Numbered from the stretch's first letter, positions 1 to 12,149 are shown. The stretch is 64,000 bases of DNA from Anthoceros angustus (GCA_010909165.1 MU008167.1:1290001-1354000); one strand, 5' to 3'. Numbers and translations: made by a program. Notes: generated by a model not told the origin, from the letters alone.

Positions 1-1009
1 AAGTTGCGGGTGTCCCAACGCATATACCCTGATCGCCTTGTTAATTTGCGTCAGACGCGAGTTGCGCGCGTCTTCCGGGCGTGGGCTTGTGTTCTTCCAG
101 AGTTTCTGCTCATGTTAAACATGGACTTGCAAGACAGATACACAGCTCAAAGTGTAAAGGCAGGTGTCCGTGTGTTTACGAAGGTGCATGCTGGTACAAA
201 TGTATCGTGCTTAATTATGTCACAGCAGATGAGAGCTTCCCTCGCCTCTTCCTTGTAGCAAGCAACATAGACTCTCAAAATTTTCACGATGATTGCTTCT
301 CCTTGTAAGATGACTGTAAAATATGTGTCCCTCAGGAAACCTGAAAGATTCACTCCTTGCAAGCTTTGTGGGAAATCTAAGTGCAGTAGTTGAGCTACCA
401 GTTCAGACACATCCATCGCGTCCGGCAACCAGCTGCCATAACAGGATGTGGTTGTGACGGGAACGTTTCTGACTGTGAGACCATTAAGCAGGATACATTT
501 GTACCAGCATGCACCTTCCTGTACCAACTAGTGGTAGTGCACCCTAGAGGTTGGCTGGCGCATATAAAACCGGCCATTTTCATCCTGAGAAGCTTATGTG
601 GCAAATTATCCCACATTGGGGAATTCAGTAGCATGCACACAATCCGCTATCATATAACCCGTTCTCTGGAGCTGGCCGGTAGAGGGGAAGTTTTGGCTGA
701 TCTACGAGACAAGCTTTCCACTCAAACCATTTTTGTAAATTTTGGATCGGGGCCAACTTGCAAAAGTCGGCCCTACACCATCAGATCTAAGCAGCATTGA
801 AAGTGCGGATGTTTCCATGCATTCTACCCTGATCGCCTTGTTGATTTGCATCAGACGCGAGTTGCGTCTGCCGGGCGTTGGCTTGTGATCTCCCAGAGTT
901 TCTGCTCATGTTAAACATGGACTTGCAAGACAAGCAGGGCTTCCATCTGCGCAGCCGGATACACAGCTCAAAGTATAAAGGCAGATGGCTGTGTGTTTAC
1001 GGCAGCTCT
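1..1009. repeat. R1 box repeat cluster
   Basis: No gene is seen. The stretch is built of short modules that recur through the first 36 kb: a segment ending in CCAGCTGCCAT near 430, the ATCCCACATTGGGG box near 608, the hairpin word GGGGCCAACTTG..AAGTCGGCCCT near 750, and the CAGACGCGAGTTGCG word at 50 and 855. Order and spacing vary between copies and small indels are common, which fits old shuffled repeat DNA rather than coding sequence. Confidence 0.7.
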
Positions 1010-1565
1010 TGTTTGAAATGGGGAAATGGAGCAGGAGGGCCTGCTCGTGGCTCCTTCGGCCTTCTCAAGGCCTGTGCAAGCGCTGGTTCCTCAAAGAAGA
1101 GCAGGCAGATGCACTGACAGATTATAGGAAGAGGACGGCTAGACGGCACACTGGTTGCCACCTGCCCGGTGGAGACGTCTGCAAAATGCGGTGAACTGGA
1201 AGAGGCACGCCGGGATTTTGACAGCTTGCCCACGAAAGCCGTGGACGCCGAAGCTGTAGGCAAGGAGCAAATGCTGTAGAGACCCAAGGAGGAGCTGCCG
1301 GCCCTTTCTGCTGCGGCGCTCCCGGCTGGATCCAACATACCTTAAAAATGACGGACTACGTCAGAATGATATCCGGGCCATGCAAGAGGAAGGCGAGGAT
1401 TGCACTCACTTCTGTGACGTATGTGCTCTTCCTGCAAGCTTATGCAAGTGTGGGACAGGCTGCGGCCGTGTCTTGCCTTCTTGCGCAGTTGCATCTTTTT
1501 GTATTTTCCTGCTTTGTTATATGTAGCTGCTCTCTCGGCTGCCTGCCTTGGGGGCACACTCCCTA
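1010..1565 (+). pseudogene. PPR-gene fragment, copy 1
   Basis: Broken piece of a pentatricopeptide-repeat gene. Near 1050-1117 one frame reads FGLLKACASAG followed by RQMH, typical of plant PPR repeats. Near 1180-1230 another frame gives the KCGELEEA-type word, and near 1425-1465 VTYVLFLQAYASVGQAAA. These belong to successive PPR repeats but lie in different frames, with stops and a non-PPR stretch between. Intact PPR proteins bind organellar RNA; this piece cannot be translated as one. The same fragment occurs eight times in the window, so it has spread as part of a repeat. Confidence 0.72.
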
Positions 1566-2060
1566 AATGATGCACACAACCAGGAGCATCTGAGCTTCCT
1601 TGTAGCAAGCAACGCAGACCCTCAAAATTTCCACAATGACTGTTTCTCTTGTAAGATAACTATAATGTGCAAATCCTTTGTCCCTCAGGACTCCTAAAAG
1701 ATTCACTCCTTCCAAGCTTTGTGAGAACGCCAGGTACAGTAGTTATGCTACCAGTTCAGACACATCCATCGCGTCTGGCAACCAGCTGCCATGACAGGAT
1801 GTGGTTGTTACGGGAACGTTCCAGACTTCATGCGGTTAAATATCCCACATTGGGGAAGTGAGTAGCATGCTCACACTCCGCTACCATATACCCGATGCTC
1901 TGCTTGAAATATTCCTGGGAGATATAGACATCATCTCTAATGTGTTGGCCTGTGTCTGTTGGATAATTTTGGGACGGGGCCAACTTGCCATAGTCGGCCC
2001 TACACCACAAATTCGAAGCAGCATAAAGAGTGCGGACATTTCCAGGACTCTTGCATGAGG
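1566..2060. repeat. R1 box repeats
   Basis: Non-coding R1 material: the CCATCGCGTCTGGCAACCAG segment at about 1765, the ATCCCACATTGGGGAAG box at 1842 and the GGGCCAACTTGCC hairpin word at 1977. It nearly matches 5040-5300. Confidence 0.65.
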
Positions 2061-2640
2061 TGTTAGTTGTTTGCTGATGCCGAGTTCCGATCCGTTTGTA
2101 CACGTCCCTTGGCCAGGTTCAACCAGCAAATTTTCGCTTAACTGGAGCGGCCGTTACAGTTGTCGAAGGAGTCCAACCCGTGCATAGCAGACAGGGCACA
2201 ACGGTGAGAAAAAGAAATGACTACGGTACAGGGATCCCATTGCAAGGACCCTTGTGGCTGAGGCCATGTCGAGGTTCCAGTCCTGGACCGTAAAGGGTTG
2301 AGAAGCTCACTCTGGGTCTTCATACTCAGGAACTGTTCTTCCATCCCTCGCACAGTGGTTATAACTTCCAATTGCGACGAGCATGATTGATCGCAGCGAG
2401 GGACGGTTAGGAATCGAAGGCACAAGCATCTGCCTTGAGCTAGCCCTTGCCGTAGGGATTCCGGGATTCGCAGTGGGAGCGCTCGGAGATTGTCGGGTTT
2501 GTGCAATTCAGTAGTGGGAGTATCGGTCAGAGAGGGGTCGTACTTGATGGGCACTGTTGTAAGTTGGGAGTCCGGAAGCAGCGGATCCTGAGTTGGTTGG
2601 CTTTGGGTTGGACTGGATGAGGGTCCCAGCTGCCATGACA
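2061..2640. repeat. S segment repeat, copy 1
   Basis: A segment of about 580 bp beginning near GAGGTGTTAGTTGTTTGCTG and including GATCGCAGCGAGGGACGG near 2390. It recurs nearly unchanged at 23,907-24,480 and 33,621-34,200, and in rearranged form at 5,380-5,715. No convincing reading frame; origin unknown. Confidence 0.7.
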
Positions 2641-2924
2641 GGATGTGACGGGAACGTTTCTGACTTCATGTGGCAAATTATCCCACATTGGGGAACTCAT
2701 TAGCGTGCACACAATCCGCTATCATATAATCCGTTTTCTGTTTGGAATTGGTAGAAGGACAAGTTTTGGCTCAGCTCTCTAACTTGCCTTCTCTTATCAT
2801 TTTTCCAAATTTTGGAATGGGGCCAACTTGCGAAAGTCGGCCCTACACCACCCTCTAAGCAGCATTGAAAGCGCGCACCTCTCACGCAATCTAACCTGAT
2901 CACTAGGTCCATTTGCGTCAGACG
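2641..2924. repeat. R1 box repeats
   Basis: R1 boxes again: ATCCCACATTGGGG at 2680 and the GGGGCCAACTTGCGAAAGTC hairpin word at 2819. Nearly identical to 24,480-24,760 and 34,200-34,480. Confidence 0.65.
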
Positions 2925-3410
2925 GGAGTGGCGCGCATTTGCCAAGCGTTGGCGATTATAGGAAGAGGACGGCTAGATGGCACACTGGTTGCCACCTGCC
3001 CGGTGGAGACGTTTACAAAATGCGGTGAACTGGAAGAGGCACCCGGGATTTTGACAGCTTGCCCACGAAAGCCGTGGAAGCCGAAGCTGCAGGCAAGGAG
3101 CAGATGCTGAAGAGACCTAAGCAGAAGCTGCCGGCCCTTTCTGCTGCATCGCTCCCGGCTGGATCCAACATACCTTGAAAATGACAGACTATTTCAGAAC
3201 GATATCCGGGCCATGCAAGAGGAAGGCGAGGACTACACTCACTTCTGTGACGTATGTGCTCTTCCAGCAAGCTTATGCATGTGTGGGACAGGCTGCAGCC
3301 GTGCCTTGCCTTCTTGCACAGTTGCATTTTCTGTATTTTCCTGCTTAGTTTCATGTAGCTGCTCTCTCGGCTGCCTGCCTTGGGGGCACACTCCCTAAAT
3401 GCTGCACACA
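2925..3410 (+). pseudogene. PPR-gene fragment, copy 2
   Basis: Second PPR remnant. The reading TLVATC.VETFTKCGELEEA near 2985-3040 and MQEEG near 3208 are PPR-like, separated by frameshifts. It lacks the LLKACASAG part seen in copy 1. Very similar to the copies at 22,975, 24,760 and 34,481. Confidence 0.7.
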
Positions 3411-3836
3411 ACCAGGAGCATCTGAGGTTTCAGAACTATGAGATGTATAATTCTCCTGGGGACCTGCTCAGGAAGTAAATAGCCGGTTTTATATGCACCA
3501 GCCAACCTCTACGGTGCACTACCATATGTGTTCCAGGCATGACAGGATGTGGTTGTTACGGGAACGTTCCAGACTTCATGCGGCAAATTATCCCACATCG
3601 GGGAACTCAGTAGCGTGCACACAATCCGGTATCATATGGCCGGACCGTGCAAGTCTGTTCGTGGGTTAGTGGTCGTGCACAACCTCACGGCTGCAACCCA
3701 CTCTATCTGCAAATTTTGGAATAGGGCTAGCTTTCGTGAGCCCTACATTGTTACATATCTAATTTTGGAAGGGGCCCAACTTGTTCAAGTCGGCCCTACA
3801 CCACCAATGTTAAGCAGGATCGAGAGTGCGCATATT
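3411..3836. repeat. R1 box repeats
   Basis: Non-coding R1 material with the ATCCCACATCGGGG box at 3591, a GGGCTAGCTTTCGTGAGCCC hairpin at 3727 and a GGGCC..ACTTGTTCAAGT..GGCCC hairpin near 3775. Matches 23,456-23,890, 25,261-25,690 and 34,976-35,410. Confidence 0.65.
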
Positions 3837-5103
3837 TCCAAGCATCTTGATTACATTGCATGAGACGTTTGTCGTCGCCGATGCCGAGTTCCGATTCGCT
3901 GCGATCTAGAGCAGCCGTTACAATTGTAGGAGGAGTCCAGCCACCTGCATAGCAGATAGGGCAGAACGGTGAGAAAAAAGAACTGACTACGTTGCAGGGA
4001 TCCTATGGCAAGGATCCTTGTGGCTGAGGCCATGTCGAAGTTCCATTCCTGGACCGAAGAGGGTTGAGAAGCTCATTCTGGGCCTTCGAACTCGAGGAAG
4101 GTCAGGTTGCAGGCGTGATAGCCTTGTTTTGCTCTCTCTTGCGCAGTCACATTTAATTAGGTGTCAAACGTACACAGGAGTCCGGTAGCTCGTGCAATTC
4201 CCTTAAGGTCTCTGGTACCAGAGGAGGAAAGGTGTTACATCTCCACCGAGGCAAATTTTTGGACTGCACATTTGCTGGTGCAGGAAATCAGCTGCAAACC
4301 TCAATATGCCGTCTGAGCAACTTGTGCTGAATCACAACCGAGGGCCTGCTGAGCCTGGTCCTGGTTCTGTTCTAGATTTCCAGCTGAAACCCTCCCAAGT
4401 TTTTGCAGAATTGGAGCCGGAAGAGCTCGGAATCGCAAGAAAGGAGGATGTGTCCGGCACCTTGAGGCTGTATGAAGTATGTGATCAGGCTTTGGTTGCA
4501 TCTTGCAATGTGAAGCTGACCAAAGAAGGAAGTGCTTTCAGGATGCCCTTGCAATCCAACCTGCGTTGGGAGCATCACCGTACCTTCTACAGCGGTCCAT
4601 AGCAACAGAGTGATAATGATACATACCTACAAGGATAATCAGAAGTGGCAACAGCAATGCTGCTTTCTTGCACCACAAACAAAACTTGAGAGACAAGACC
4701 TATGTCTCTACATCTGCCACAGCTCGCACTCTGTAGCATTGAAAGACTCATCTACAGTAATCTCAAACTACTGTCCGAGGCCAAGAAAGTTGTTATCGTG
4801 AATTCATACCGCTGAGTTTCCCATCCTACCCCAACGAGGTAGAAAGCACCACCTCGCCCAGCCTGGCCGTAAAATGAACTTAGAGAACCTAAACAAAGAG
4901 GCCTGTAGAAGGAAGGATTATTTCTGGTAGAAATACGGAGTAATTGCAGTCTGCAGACACGGGGTGTACTGAAACCTGAAAGATTCACTCCTTTCAAGCT
5001 TTGTGAGAAATCTAGGTACAGCAGTTGAGCTACCAGTTCAAACACATCCATCGCGTCTGGCAACAAGCTGCCATGACAGGATGTGGTTGTTACGGGAACG
5101 TTC
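3837..5103. repeat. Local tandem duplication, copy 1
   Basis: This block is repeated almost base for base at 5710-7047. The second copy carries about 75 extra bp near 6065-6140. The block contains R2 copy 1 and R1 flanks. A 60-codon open stretch on the minus strand (3851-4033) is identical in both copies but has no recognisable protein signature. Confidence 0.85.
4250..4985. repeat. R2 segment, copy 1
   Basis: A segment found three times (also 6190-6925 and 9201-9935). It contains a plus-strand open stretch of about 98 codons at 4306-4602 including the word AELEPEELGIARK. Codons are intact here but shortened or shifted in the other two copies. I do not recognise a family. It may be a captured host-gene fragment or simply repeat DNA. 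Confidence 0.6.
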
Positions 5104-5709
5104 CAGACTTCATGCGGTTAAATATCCCACATTGGGGAAGTGAGTAGCATGCTCACACTCCGCTACCATATACCCGATGCCTGCTTGAAATATTCCTGGG
5201 AGATATAGACATCATCTCTAATGTGTTGGCCTGTGTCTGTTGGATAATTTTTGGGACGGGGCCAACTTGCCGCAGTCGGCCCTACACCACCAATGTTAAG
5301 CAGGATCGAGAGTGCGCATATTTCCAAGCATCTTGATTACATTGCATGAGACGTTTGTCGTCGCCGATGCCGAGTTCCGATCCGTTTGTACACGTCCCTT
5401 GGCCAGGTTCAACCAGCAAATTTTCGCTTAACTGGAGCGGCCGTTACAATTGTAGGAGGTCCAGCCACCTGCATAGCAGATAGGGCAGAACGGTGAGAAA
5501 AAGAACTGACTACGTTGCAGGGATCCTATGGCAAGGATCCTTGTGGCTGAGGCCATGTCGAAGTTCCATTCCTGGACCGAAGAGGGTTGAGAAGCTCACT
5601 CTGGGTCTTCATACTCAGGAACGTTCTTCCATCCCTCGCACAGTGGTTATAATCTTCCAATTGCGACGAGCATGATTGATCGCAGCGAGGGACGGTTAGG
5701 AATCGAAGG
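5104..5709. repeat. R1/S mosaic between the tandem copies
   Basis: Joins R1 box material (ATCCCACATTGGGGAAG at 5123, hairpin word at 5259) to parts of the S segment (GATCGCAGCGAGGGACGG near 5678). No gene is seen. Confidence 0.6.
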
Positions 5710-7047
5710 CACAAGCATCTTGATTACATTGCATGAGACGTTTGTCGTCGCCGATGCCGAGTTCCGATTCGCTGCGATCTAGAGCAGCCGTTACAATTGT
5801 AGGAGGAGTCCAGCCACCTGCATAGCAGATAGGGCAGAACGGTGAGAAAAAAGAACTGACTACGTTGCAGGGATCCTATGGCAAGGATCCTTGTGGCTGA
5901 GGCCATGTCGAAGTTCCATTCCTGGACCGAAGAGGGTTGAGAAGCTCATTCTGGGCCTTCGAACTCGAGGAAGGTCAGGTTGCAGGCGTGATAGCCTTGT
6001 TTGCTCTCTCTTGCGCAGTCACATTTAATTAGGTGTCAAACGTACACAGGAGTCCGGTAGCTCGTGCAATTCAGCAGTGGGAGTATCGGTCAGAGAGGGT
6101 CGTACTTGATGGGCACTGTTGTAAGTTGGGAGTCCGGTAGCTCGTGCAATTCCCTTAAGGTCTCTGGTACCAGAGGAGGAAAGGTGTTACATCTCCACCG
6201 AGGCAAATTTTTGGACTGCACATTTGCTGGTGCAGGAAATCAGCTGCAAACCTCAATATGCCGTCTGAGCAACTTGTGAATCACAACCGAGGGCCTGCTG
6301 AGCCTGGTCCTGGTTCTGTTCTAGATTTCCAGCTGAAACCCTCCCCAAGTTTTTGCAGAATTGGAGCCGGAAGAGCTCGGAATCGCAAGAAAGGAGGATG
6401 TGTCCGGCACCTTGAGGCTGTATGAAGTATGTGATCAGGCTTTGGTTGCATCTTGCAATGTGAAGCTGACCAAAGAAGGAAGTGCTTTCAGGATGCCCTT
6501 GCAATCCAACCTGCGTTGGGAGCATCACCGTACCTTCTACAGCGGTCCATAGCAACAGAGTGATAATGATACATACCTACAAGGATAATCAGAAGTGGCA
6601 ACAGCAATGCTGCTTTCTTGCACCACAAACAAAACTTGAGAGACAAGACCTATGTCTCTACATCTGCCACAGCTCGCACTCTGTAGCATTGAAAGACTCA
6701 TCTACAGTAATCTCAAACTACTGTCCGAGGCCAAGAAAGTTGTTATCGTGAATTCATACCGCTGAGTTTCCCATCCTACCCCAACGAGGTAGAAAGCACC
6801 ACCTCGCCCAGCCTGGCCGTAAAATGAACTTAGAGAACCTAAACAAAGAGGCCTGTAGAAGGAAGGATTATTTCTGGTAGAAATACGGAGTAATTGCAGT
6901 CTGCAGACACGGGGTGTACTGAAACCTGAAAGATTCACTCCTTTCAAGCTTTGTGAGAAATCTAGGTACAGCAGTTGAGCTACCAGTTCAAACACATCCA
7001 TCGCGTCTGGCAACAAGCTGCCATGACAGGATGTGGTTGTTACGGGA
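5710..7047. repeat. Local tandem duplication, copy 2
   Basis: Second copy of 3837-5103, about 99 percent alike by eye. It starts at the shared word CAAGCATCTTGATTACATTG and carries R2 copy 2 at about 6190-6925. An extra S-segment piece near 6065-6140 is flanked by the repeated words GGAGTCCGGTAGCTCGTGCA and GTGCAATTC, consistent with a template switch. Confidence 0.85.
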
Positions 7048-7319
7048 ACGATCCAGGATCCAGACTTCTTGTGGCAAATTATCCCACATTGGGGGACTCA
7101 GTAGCGCGCACACAATCCGCTATCATATAATCCGTTTTCTGTTTGAATTGGTAGAAGGACAAGTTTTGGCTCAGCTCTCTAACTTGCCTTCTCTTATCAT
7201 TTTTCCAAATTTTTGGAATGGGGCCAACTTGAAAGTCGGCCCTACACCACCAATTCTAAGACGCAGCGTTGAGAGTGCGCATGTTTACACTCCTATCCTG
7301 ACCACCATGGTGATTAGCA
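7048..7319. repeat. R1 box repeats
   Basis: R1 box (ATCCCACATTGGGG at 7081), hairpin word at 7220 and the word ACCACCATGGTGATTAGCAT at about 7301. No gene is seen. Confidence 0.6.
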
Positions 7320-7800
7320 TCAGACGGGAGTGGCGCGCATTGCCAAGCGTTGGCGATTATAGGAAGAGGACGGCCAGATGGCACTGGTTGCCACCTGCCC
7401 GGTGGAGACGTTTACAAAATGCGGTGAACTGGAAGAGGCACCCGGGATTTTGACAGCTTGCCCACGAAAGCCGTGGAAGCCGAAGCTGCAGGCAAGGAGC
7501 AGGTGCTGAAGGTACCCAAGCAGGACCCGCAGGCCTTCTCTGCTGCATCGCTCCCGGCTGGATCCAACATACCTTGAAAATGACAGACTATTTCCAGAAC
7601 GATATCCGGGCCATGCAAGAGGAAGGCGAGGACTGCACCCACTTCTGTGACGTATGTGCCTTCCAGCAAGCTTATGCATGTGTGGGACAGGCTGCAGCCG
7701 TGCCTTGCCTTCTTGCACAGTTGCATTTTCTGTATTTTCCTGCTTTGTTTCATGTAGCTGCCTCTCGGCTGCCTGCCTTGGGGCACACTCCTAAATGCTG
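7320..7800 (+). pseudogene. PPR-gene fragment, copy 3
   Basis: Third PPR remnant, with the KCGELEEA word near 7420, MQEEGEDCTHFCDVCA at about 7613-7660 and a YACVGQAAAV word near 7675. Reading requires several frame changes. It joins the copia remnant directly after CACACAACCAGG at about 7800. Confidence 0.7.
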
Positions 7801-9200
7801 CACACAACCAGGCAAATGTAGTAGCATTGCCATCGTCGTATGATGCTTTCAAATTTTCATTAATAGTGGAAATCTTCCTTTGTTAATTGAAGCATTGCAA
7901 GAAAAGTTGCTTAATGAGGAGTTAAAGGCAGCAGAACGTGAGGGTTGCTGTTGGTATTGATGATAATTCTGTAATAGGCTATCAAAACAAACGTCAACGT
8001 GTTGCTCGAAACAGTAATTGGCGTATCTTGCTAGGGAATGAGAATTTCTCATATCCACCTCGTTTTCATTACAATCATCTCCGGTGTCCGATGGGTTCGG
8101 AATTTGGGTCTCGTCCTTCTCTTAGTTGTTTTAATTGTCATCAACCTGGGCATATTGCTCAGTTTTGTCAATTTCTAAAGTTCCTAATTTTCCGCCAAGG
8201 TTATTGATGAGTAATGTTCCTCCGTTATTTTGTTTGTCTACATAACTCTCTATGCTTGTCTTGTTGAGTGCTGCTGGTGGTGTAGATGATGTATGGCATA
8301 TTGATTAGTGCGGCTCAATATAACACTAATAAGCAAGATTGGTTTTCGAATTTCAAATCAACGGATATATATTCGTGATAATTCCTCCTATCTCATTGAG
8401 GGGTGGGAGATAGTGGTGTTGTGAAGTATGATGGTTCTACTGCATATTTGCGTCATATTAGTATATTCGTGTCTCTAGAAATATATTCGATGATTTCACG
8501 ATATATTTTCTCGATGGGTTCAAAATGAATTTTCATCGATCGATTTTTCTTACATGACCGATCTCGGTGTTTGAACTTTTAAACAATATTATGAGCGTCT
8601 CATTGGTCGATGCTTAAAATCTTGCGTACAAAATAATGGTGGTGAAGATACTTCAACAAATTTTCAAACTTAATTATCTTCTTTGGTATTCAACATCATA
8701 CTACTATTCCTTACTTACCGTAATAGAATGGTCGTGTAGAAATACAAAATAAAATTCTTGCTGGTGCTGTTGTTGTATGTTATTTGGTATGAGTTTGGCT
8801 CCAATTTTTGGGTTAGGCAGTTCGAGCATACATTATGAATAGGGTTGTTTATGATATTCTTATGGATTAAACTCTAGAGGCATTGTGGACTGGTGTTGTT
8901 CCTTCTTCAACAAATCTACATGTGTTTGATGTGACAAGAGAGCAACTCCTAAGAGGATGTTGTCTTACCGTCATATTACAAATGCTTTAAATTTACTAGC
9001 ACCAACAAATTGATAGAATATGTAAGGACCATAACAAGAGCTTTATACATATATAACAACATACAAGATACACAGAGTGCACAAAATTAGATGTGCAAAA
9101 TACTATTGTCTTACGGACCCTTATAAAGGTGGAGGACCTTCATGAGCTCGATGGTCTACCTTTGGACAAAGGCGGTTGGCCTCCCCTTTCCAAAGGTCAT
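7801..9200 (+). mobile_element. Ty1/copia remnant A (gag end, protease start, integrase end)
   Basis: Decayed copia-type retrotransposon piece. Around 7840-7940 the frames read like the C-terminal gag domain, ending in KLLNEELKAAER-type sequence. At 8128-8170 there is a clear CCHC zinc knuckle (CFNCHQPGHIAQFC). At about 8290 DDVWHID marks the protease start, but its catalytic DSG is lost by a small deletion. From 8560 on, integrase-like words occur (NGRV near 8725). Reverse transcriptase and RNase H are absent. Stops and frameshifts make it non-functional. Confidence 0.82.
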
Positions 9201-9935
9201 GGCAAATTTTTGGACTGCACATTTGTGGTGCAGGAAATCAGCTGCAAACCTCAATATGCCGTCTGAGCAACTTGAATCACAACCGAGGGCCTGCTGAGCC
9301 TGGTCCTGGTTCTGTTCTAGATTTCCAGCTGAAACCCTCCCAAGTTTTTGCAGAATTGGAGCCGGAAGAGCTCGGAATCGCAAGAAGGAGGATGTGTCCG
9401 GCACCTTGAGGCTGTATGAAGTATGTGATCAGGCTTTTGGTTGCATCTTGCAATGTGAAGCTGACCAAAGAAGGAAGTGCTTTCAGGATGCCCTTGCAAT
9501 CCAACCTGCGTTGGGAGCATCACCGTACCTTCTACAGCGGTCCATAGCAACAGAGTGATAATGATACATACCTACAAGGATAATCAGAAGTGGCAACAGC
9601 AATGCTGCTTTCTTGCACCACAAACAAAACTTGAGAGACAAGACCTATGTCTCTACATCTGCCACAGCTCGCACTCTGTAGCATTGAAAGACTCATCTAC
9701 AGTAATCTCAAACTACTGTCCGAGGCCAAGAAAGTTGTTATCGTGAATTCATACCGCTGAGTTTCCCATCCTACCCCAACGAGGTAGAAAGCACACCACC
9801 TCGCCCAGCCTGGCCGTAAAATGAACTTAGAGAACCTAAACAAAGAGGCCTGTAGAAGGAAGGATTATTTCTGGTAGAAATACGGAGTAATTGCAGTCTG
9901 CAGACACGGGGTGTACTGAAACCTGAAAGATTCAC
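9201..9935. repeat. R2 segment, copy 3
   Basis: Third copy of the R2 segment. It joins copia remnant A at the shared word GGCAAATTTT (9201-9210), present in both parents. It runs on to the R1 segment at about 9936. Confidence 0.7.
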
Positions 9936-10399
9936 TCCTTCAAGCTTGTGTCTAGAAACAGCAGTTGAGCTACCAGTTCAACACATCCATCGCGTCTGGC
10001 AACAAGCTGCCATGACAGGATGTGGTTGTTACGGGAACGATCCAGGATCCAGACTTCTTGTGGCAAATTATCCCACATTGGGGGACTCAGTAGCGCGCAC
10101 ACAATCCGCCTCCAGACAGCCGGTGCTTTGGATTTTACCCGCAGAGTTGTGGTTTGTCACAGGGCACGGGCCCGGATGTGGCACGGGCCCGGATGTGTTT
10201 CTCTACACCACCAATTCTAAGACGCAGCGTTGAGAGTGCGCATGTTTACACTCCTATCCTGACCACCATGGTGATTAGCATCAGACATGTTTTGCATCAG
10301 ACGGGAGCTGCGCACGTCTGCCGAGCCCCAAGTGCTGCCGCAAACACACGGCCATCTGTCTTCACTCTTTGAGCTGTGTATCCGGCTGTATAGTTGGAA
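9936..10399. repeat. R1 box repeats with GGGCCCGG direct repeat
   Basis: R1 box at 10,068, then TCCAGACAGCCGG and a short direct repeat GGCACGGGCCCGGATGTG at about 10,163-10,200. The same arrangement recurs at 11,300-11,400. No gene is seen. Confidence 0.6.
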
Positions 10400-10990
10400 G
10401 TCCCGCTTGTAAGTCCATGTTTAACATGAGCAGATATTCTGGAAGATCACATGAAGCCTCCAGAGTCTCTTGGTTGAAATGGGGAAATGGAGCAGGAGGG
10501 CCTGCTCGTGGCTCCTTTAGCCTTCTCAAGGCCTGTGCAAGCGCAGGTTTCTTTAAGACGGGCTGGCAGACGCACTGACAGATTATGGGAAGAGGACAGC
10601 TAGAAGACACTGGTTGCCACCTGCCTGGTGGACATGTTTACAAAATGTGGAGAACTGGAAGAGGCATGCGGGATTTTGAGAGCTTGCCCACAAAAGACTT
10701 GGAAGCCGAAGCTGCAGGCAAGGAGCAGGTGCTGAAGGTACCCAAGCAGGACCCGCAGGCCTTCTCTGCTGCAGCGCTAGCTCCCGGGTGGATCTGACAT
10801 GTCAGAACGATATCGGGGCCATGCAAGAGGAAGGCGAGGACTGCACCCACTTCTGTGACATGTGTGTTCCTCCTGCAAGCTTATGCAAGTGTGGGACAGG
10901 CTGCAGCCACTTGCTTTCTTGCATCTTTTGTGTATTTTCCTGCTTTGTTTCATGTATCTGCTCTTTCTGCTGCCTACCTTGGAGGGCATA
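10400..10990 (+). pseudogene. PPR-gene fragment, copy 4
   Basis: Longer PPR remnant. SFSLLKACASAG reads at about 10,517-10,552, LVDMFTKCGELEEA near 10,626-10,668 with SLPTKD following, and YASVGQAAA near 10,880. Frames change between these words. It nearly duplicates 12,608-13,200. It joins copia sequence at CTCCTAAG (10,991-10,998). Confidence 0.75.
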
Positions 10991-11236
10991 CTCCTAAGAG
11001 GATGTTGTCTTCATCATATTACAAATGCTTTAAATTTACTAGCACCAACAAATTGATAGAATATGTAAGGACCATAACAAGAGCTTTATACATATATAAC
11101 AACACAAGATACAGAGTGCACAAAATTAGATGTGCAAAATACTATTGTCTTACGGACCCTTATAAAGGTGGAGGACCTTCATGAGCTCGATGGTCTACCT
11201 TGGACAAAGGCGGTTGGCCTCCCCTTTCGGTCATGG
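10991..11236 (+). mobile_element. Copia 3' fragment
   Basis: A 245-bp piece of the copia remnant, equal to about 8950-9200, with the word AAGAGGATGTTGTCTT at its start and TGAGCTCGATGGTCTACC near 11,180. It is bounded by CTCCTAAG on the left and GGCAAATTTTC on the right, both shared with the neighbouring modules. Confidence 0.75.
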
Positions 11237-11459
11237 CAAATTTTCATTAATAGTGGAAATTATCCCACATTGGGGACTCAGTAGCGCACACAATCCGCCT
11301 CCAGACAGCCGGTGCTTTGGATTTTACCCGCAGAGTTGTGGTTTGTCACAGGGCACGGGCCCGGATGTGGCACGGGCCCGGATGTGTTTTCTACACCACC
11401 AATTCTAAGACGCAGCGTTGAGAGTGCGCATGTTTACACTCCTATCCTGACCACCATGG
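11237..11459. repeat. R1 box repeats
   Basis: Short R1 piece repeating 10,070-10,270. It enters from copia sequence through two closely spaced shared words (CAAATTTTC, then GGAAATTATCCC). It leaves to the AT-rich leader through TGATTAGCAT at 11,460-11,469. Confidence 0.6.
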
Positions 11460-12029
11460 TGATTAGCATTAATTAATCTAATTACTTATCTTTAAGTAAG
11501 TAATTAGTGTTAATTAATCTAAAGTGCTTATGTTAATTAAGCATTGATTAGTGTTAATTAATCTAATGTGCTTATGTTAATTAAGCATTGATTAGTGTTA
11601 ATTAAACATGGTTAGCAATAGCTAAGTGGATAAGCTCAAGTAATATGCTTTGGCATATTCCTTGCATATTATAGTGTATTCTTAGGATACAATAGCTAAG
11701 TGGATAAGCTCAAGTAATATGCTTTGGCATATTCCTTGCATATTATAGTGTATTCTTAGGATATTTCGCATATCGATGCCAATAGGATATCTTAGGAATA
11801 TGCCGATGCAGTCTAGTATATAGACCCTTCCATTGAGGACAAGCTCGGATCATCATCTCTGATATCTGTGCGTTGTGAGGAGGCCATATGACTCGAGGCG
11901 ATGTGTGAGGAATTTGCGTGTTGTTCTCGTGGGGAGAGTGTGTTTGTTGCGGCGAGCTACTCCCTCCTGTTGTTACAAGCTATGATCTCGTGTGTGACAC
12001 TGGATGAGCGATGCTTGGGCTTGGTGTGA
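11460..12029 (+). promoter_or_regulatory. LTR-like leader, copy 1 (U3/R-like)
   Basis: AT-rich block: a near-perfect palindrome around ATTACTTA..TAAGTAAGTAAT at 11,480, two tandem copies of a 43-bp TTAATTAAGCATTGATTAG repeat, two copies of a 74-bp repeat starting AATAGCTAAGTGGATAAGC, then TATATAGACC near 11,817. This layout resembles LTR enhancer repeats followed by a TATA box. The TSS-proximal hairpin has lost its 3' arm in this copy. No matching 3' LTR or primer-binding site is found, so LTR identity is inferred. Confidence 0.5.
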
Positions 12030-12066
12030 TGCTAGGCGATGCTAGGCGATGCTAGGCGATGCTGGG
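12030..12066. repeat. 10-bp satellite, copy 1
   Basis: Tandem GATGCTAGGC units, last one GATGCTGGGC. The same satellite follows every LTR-like leader. Confidence 0.9.
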
Positions 12067-12149
12067 CGGGGCTGCTAGGGGGGGCGGCCGCTCTTTAAGC
12101 AAGTGGGCAAGGGACTCTGAGTGTCTTGAGGCAGGGGCTGGGGACCAAG

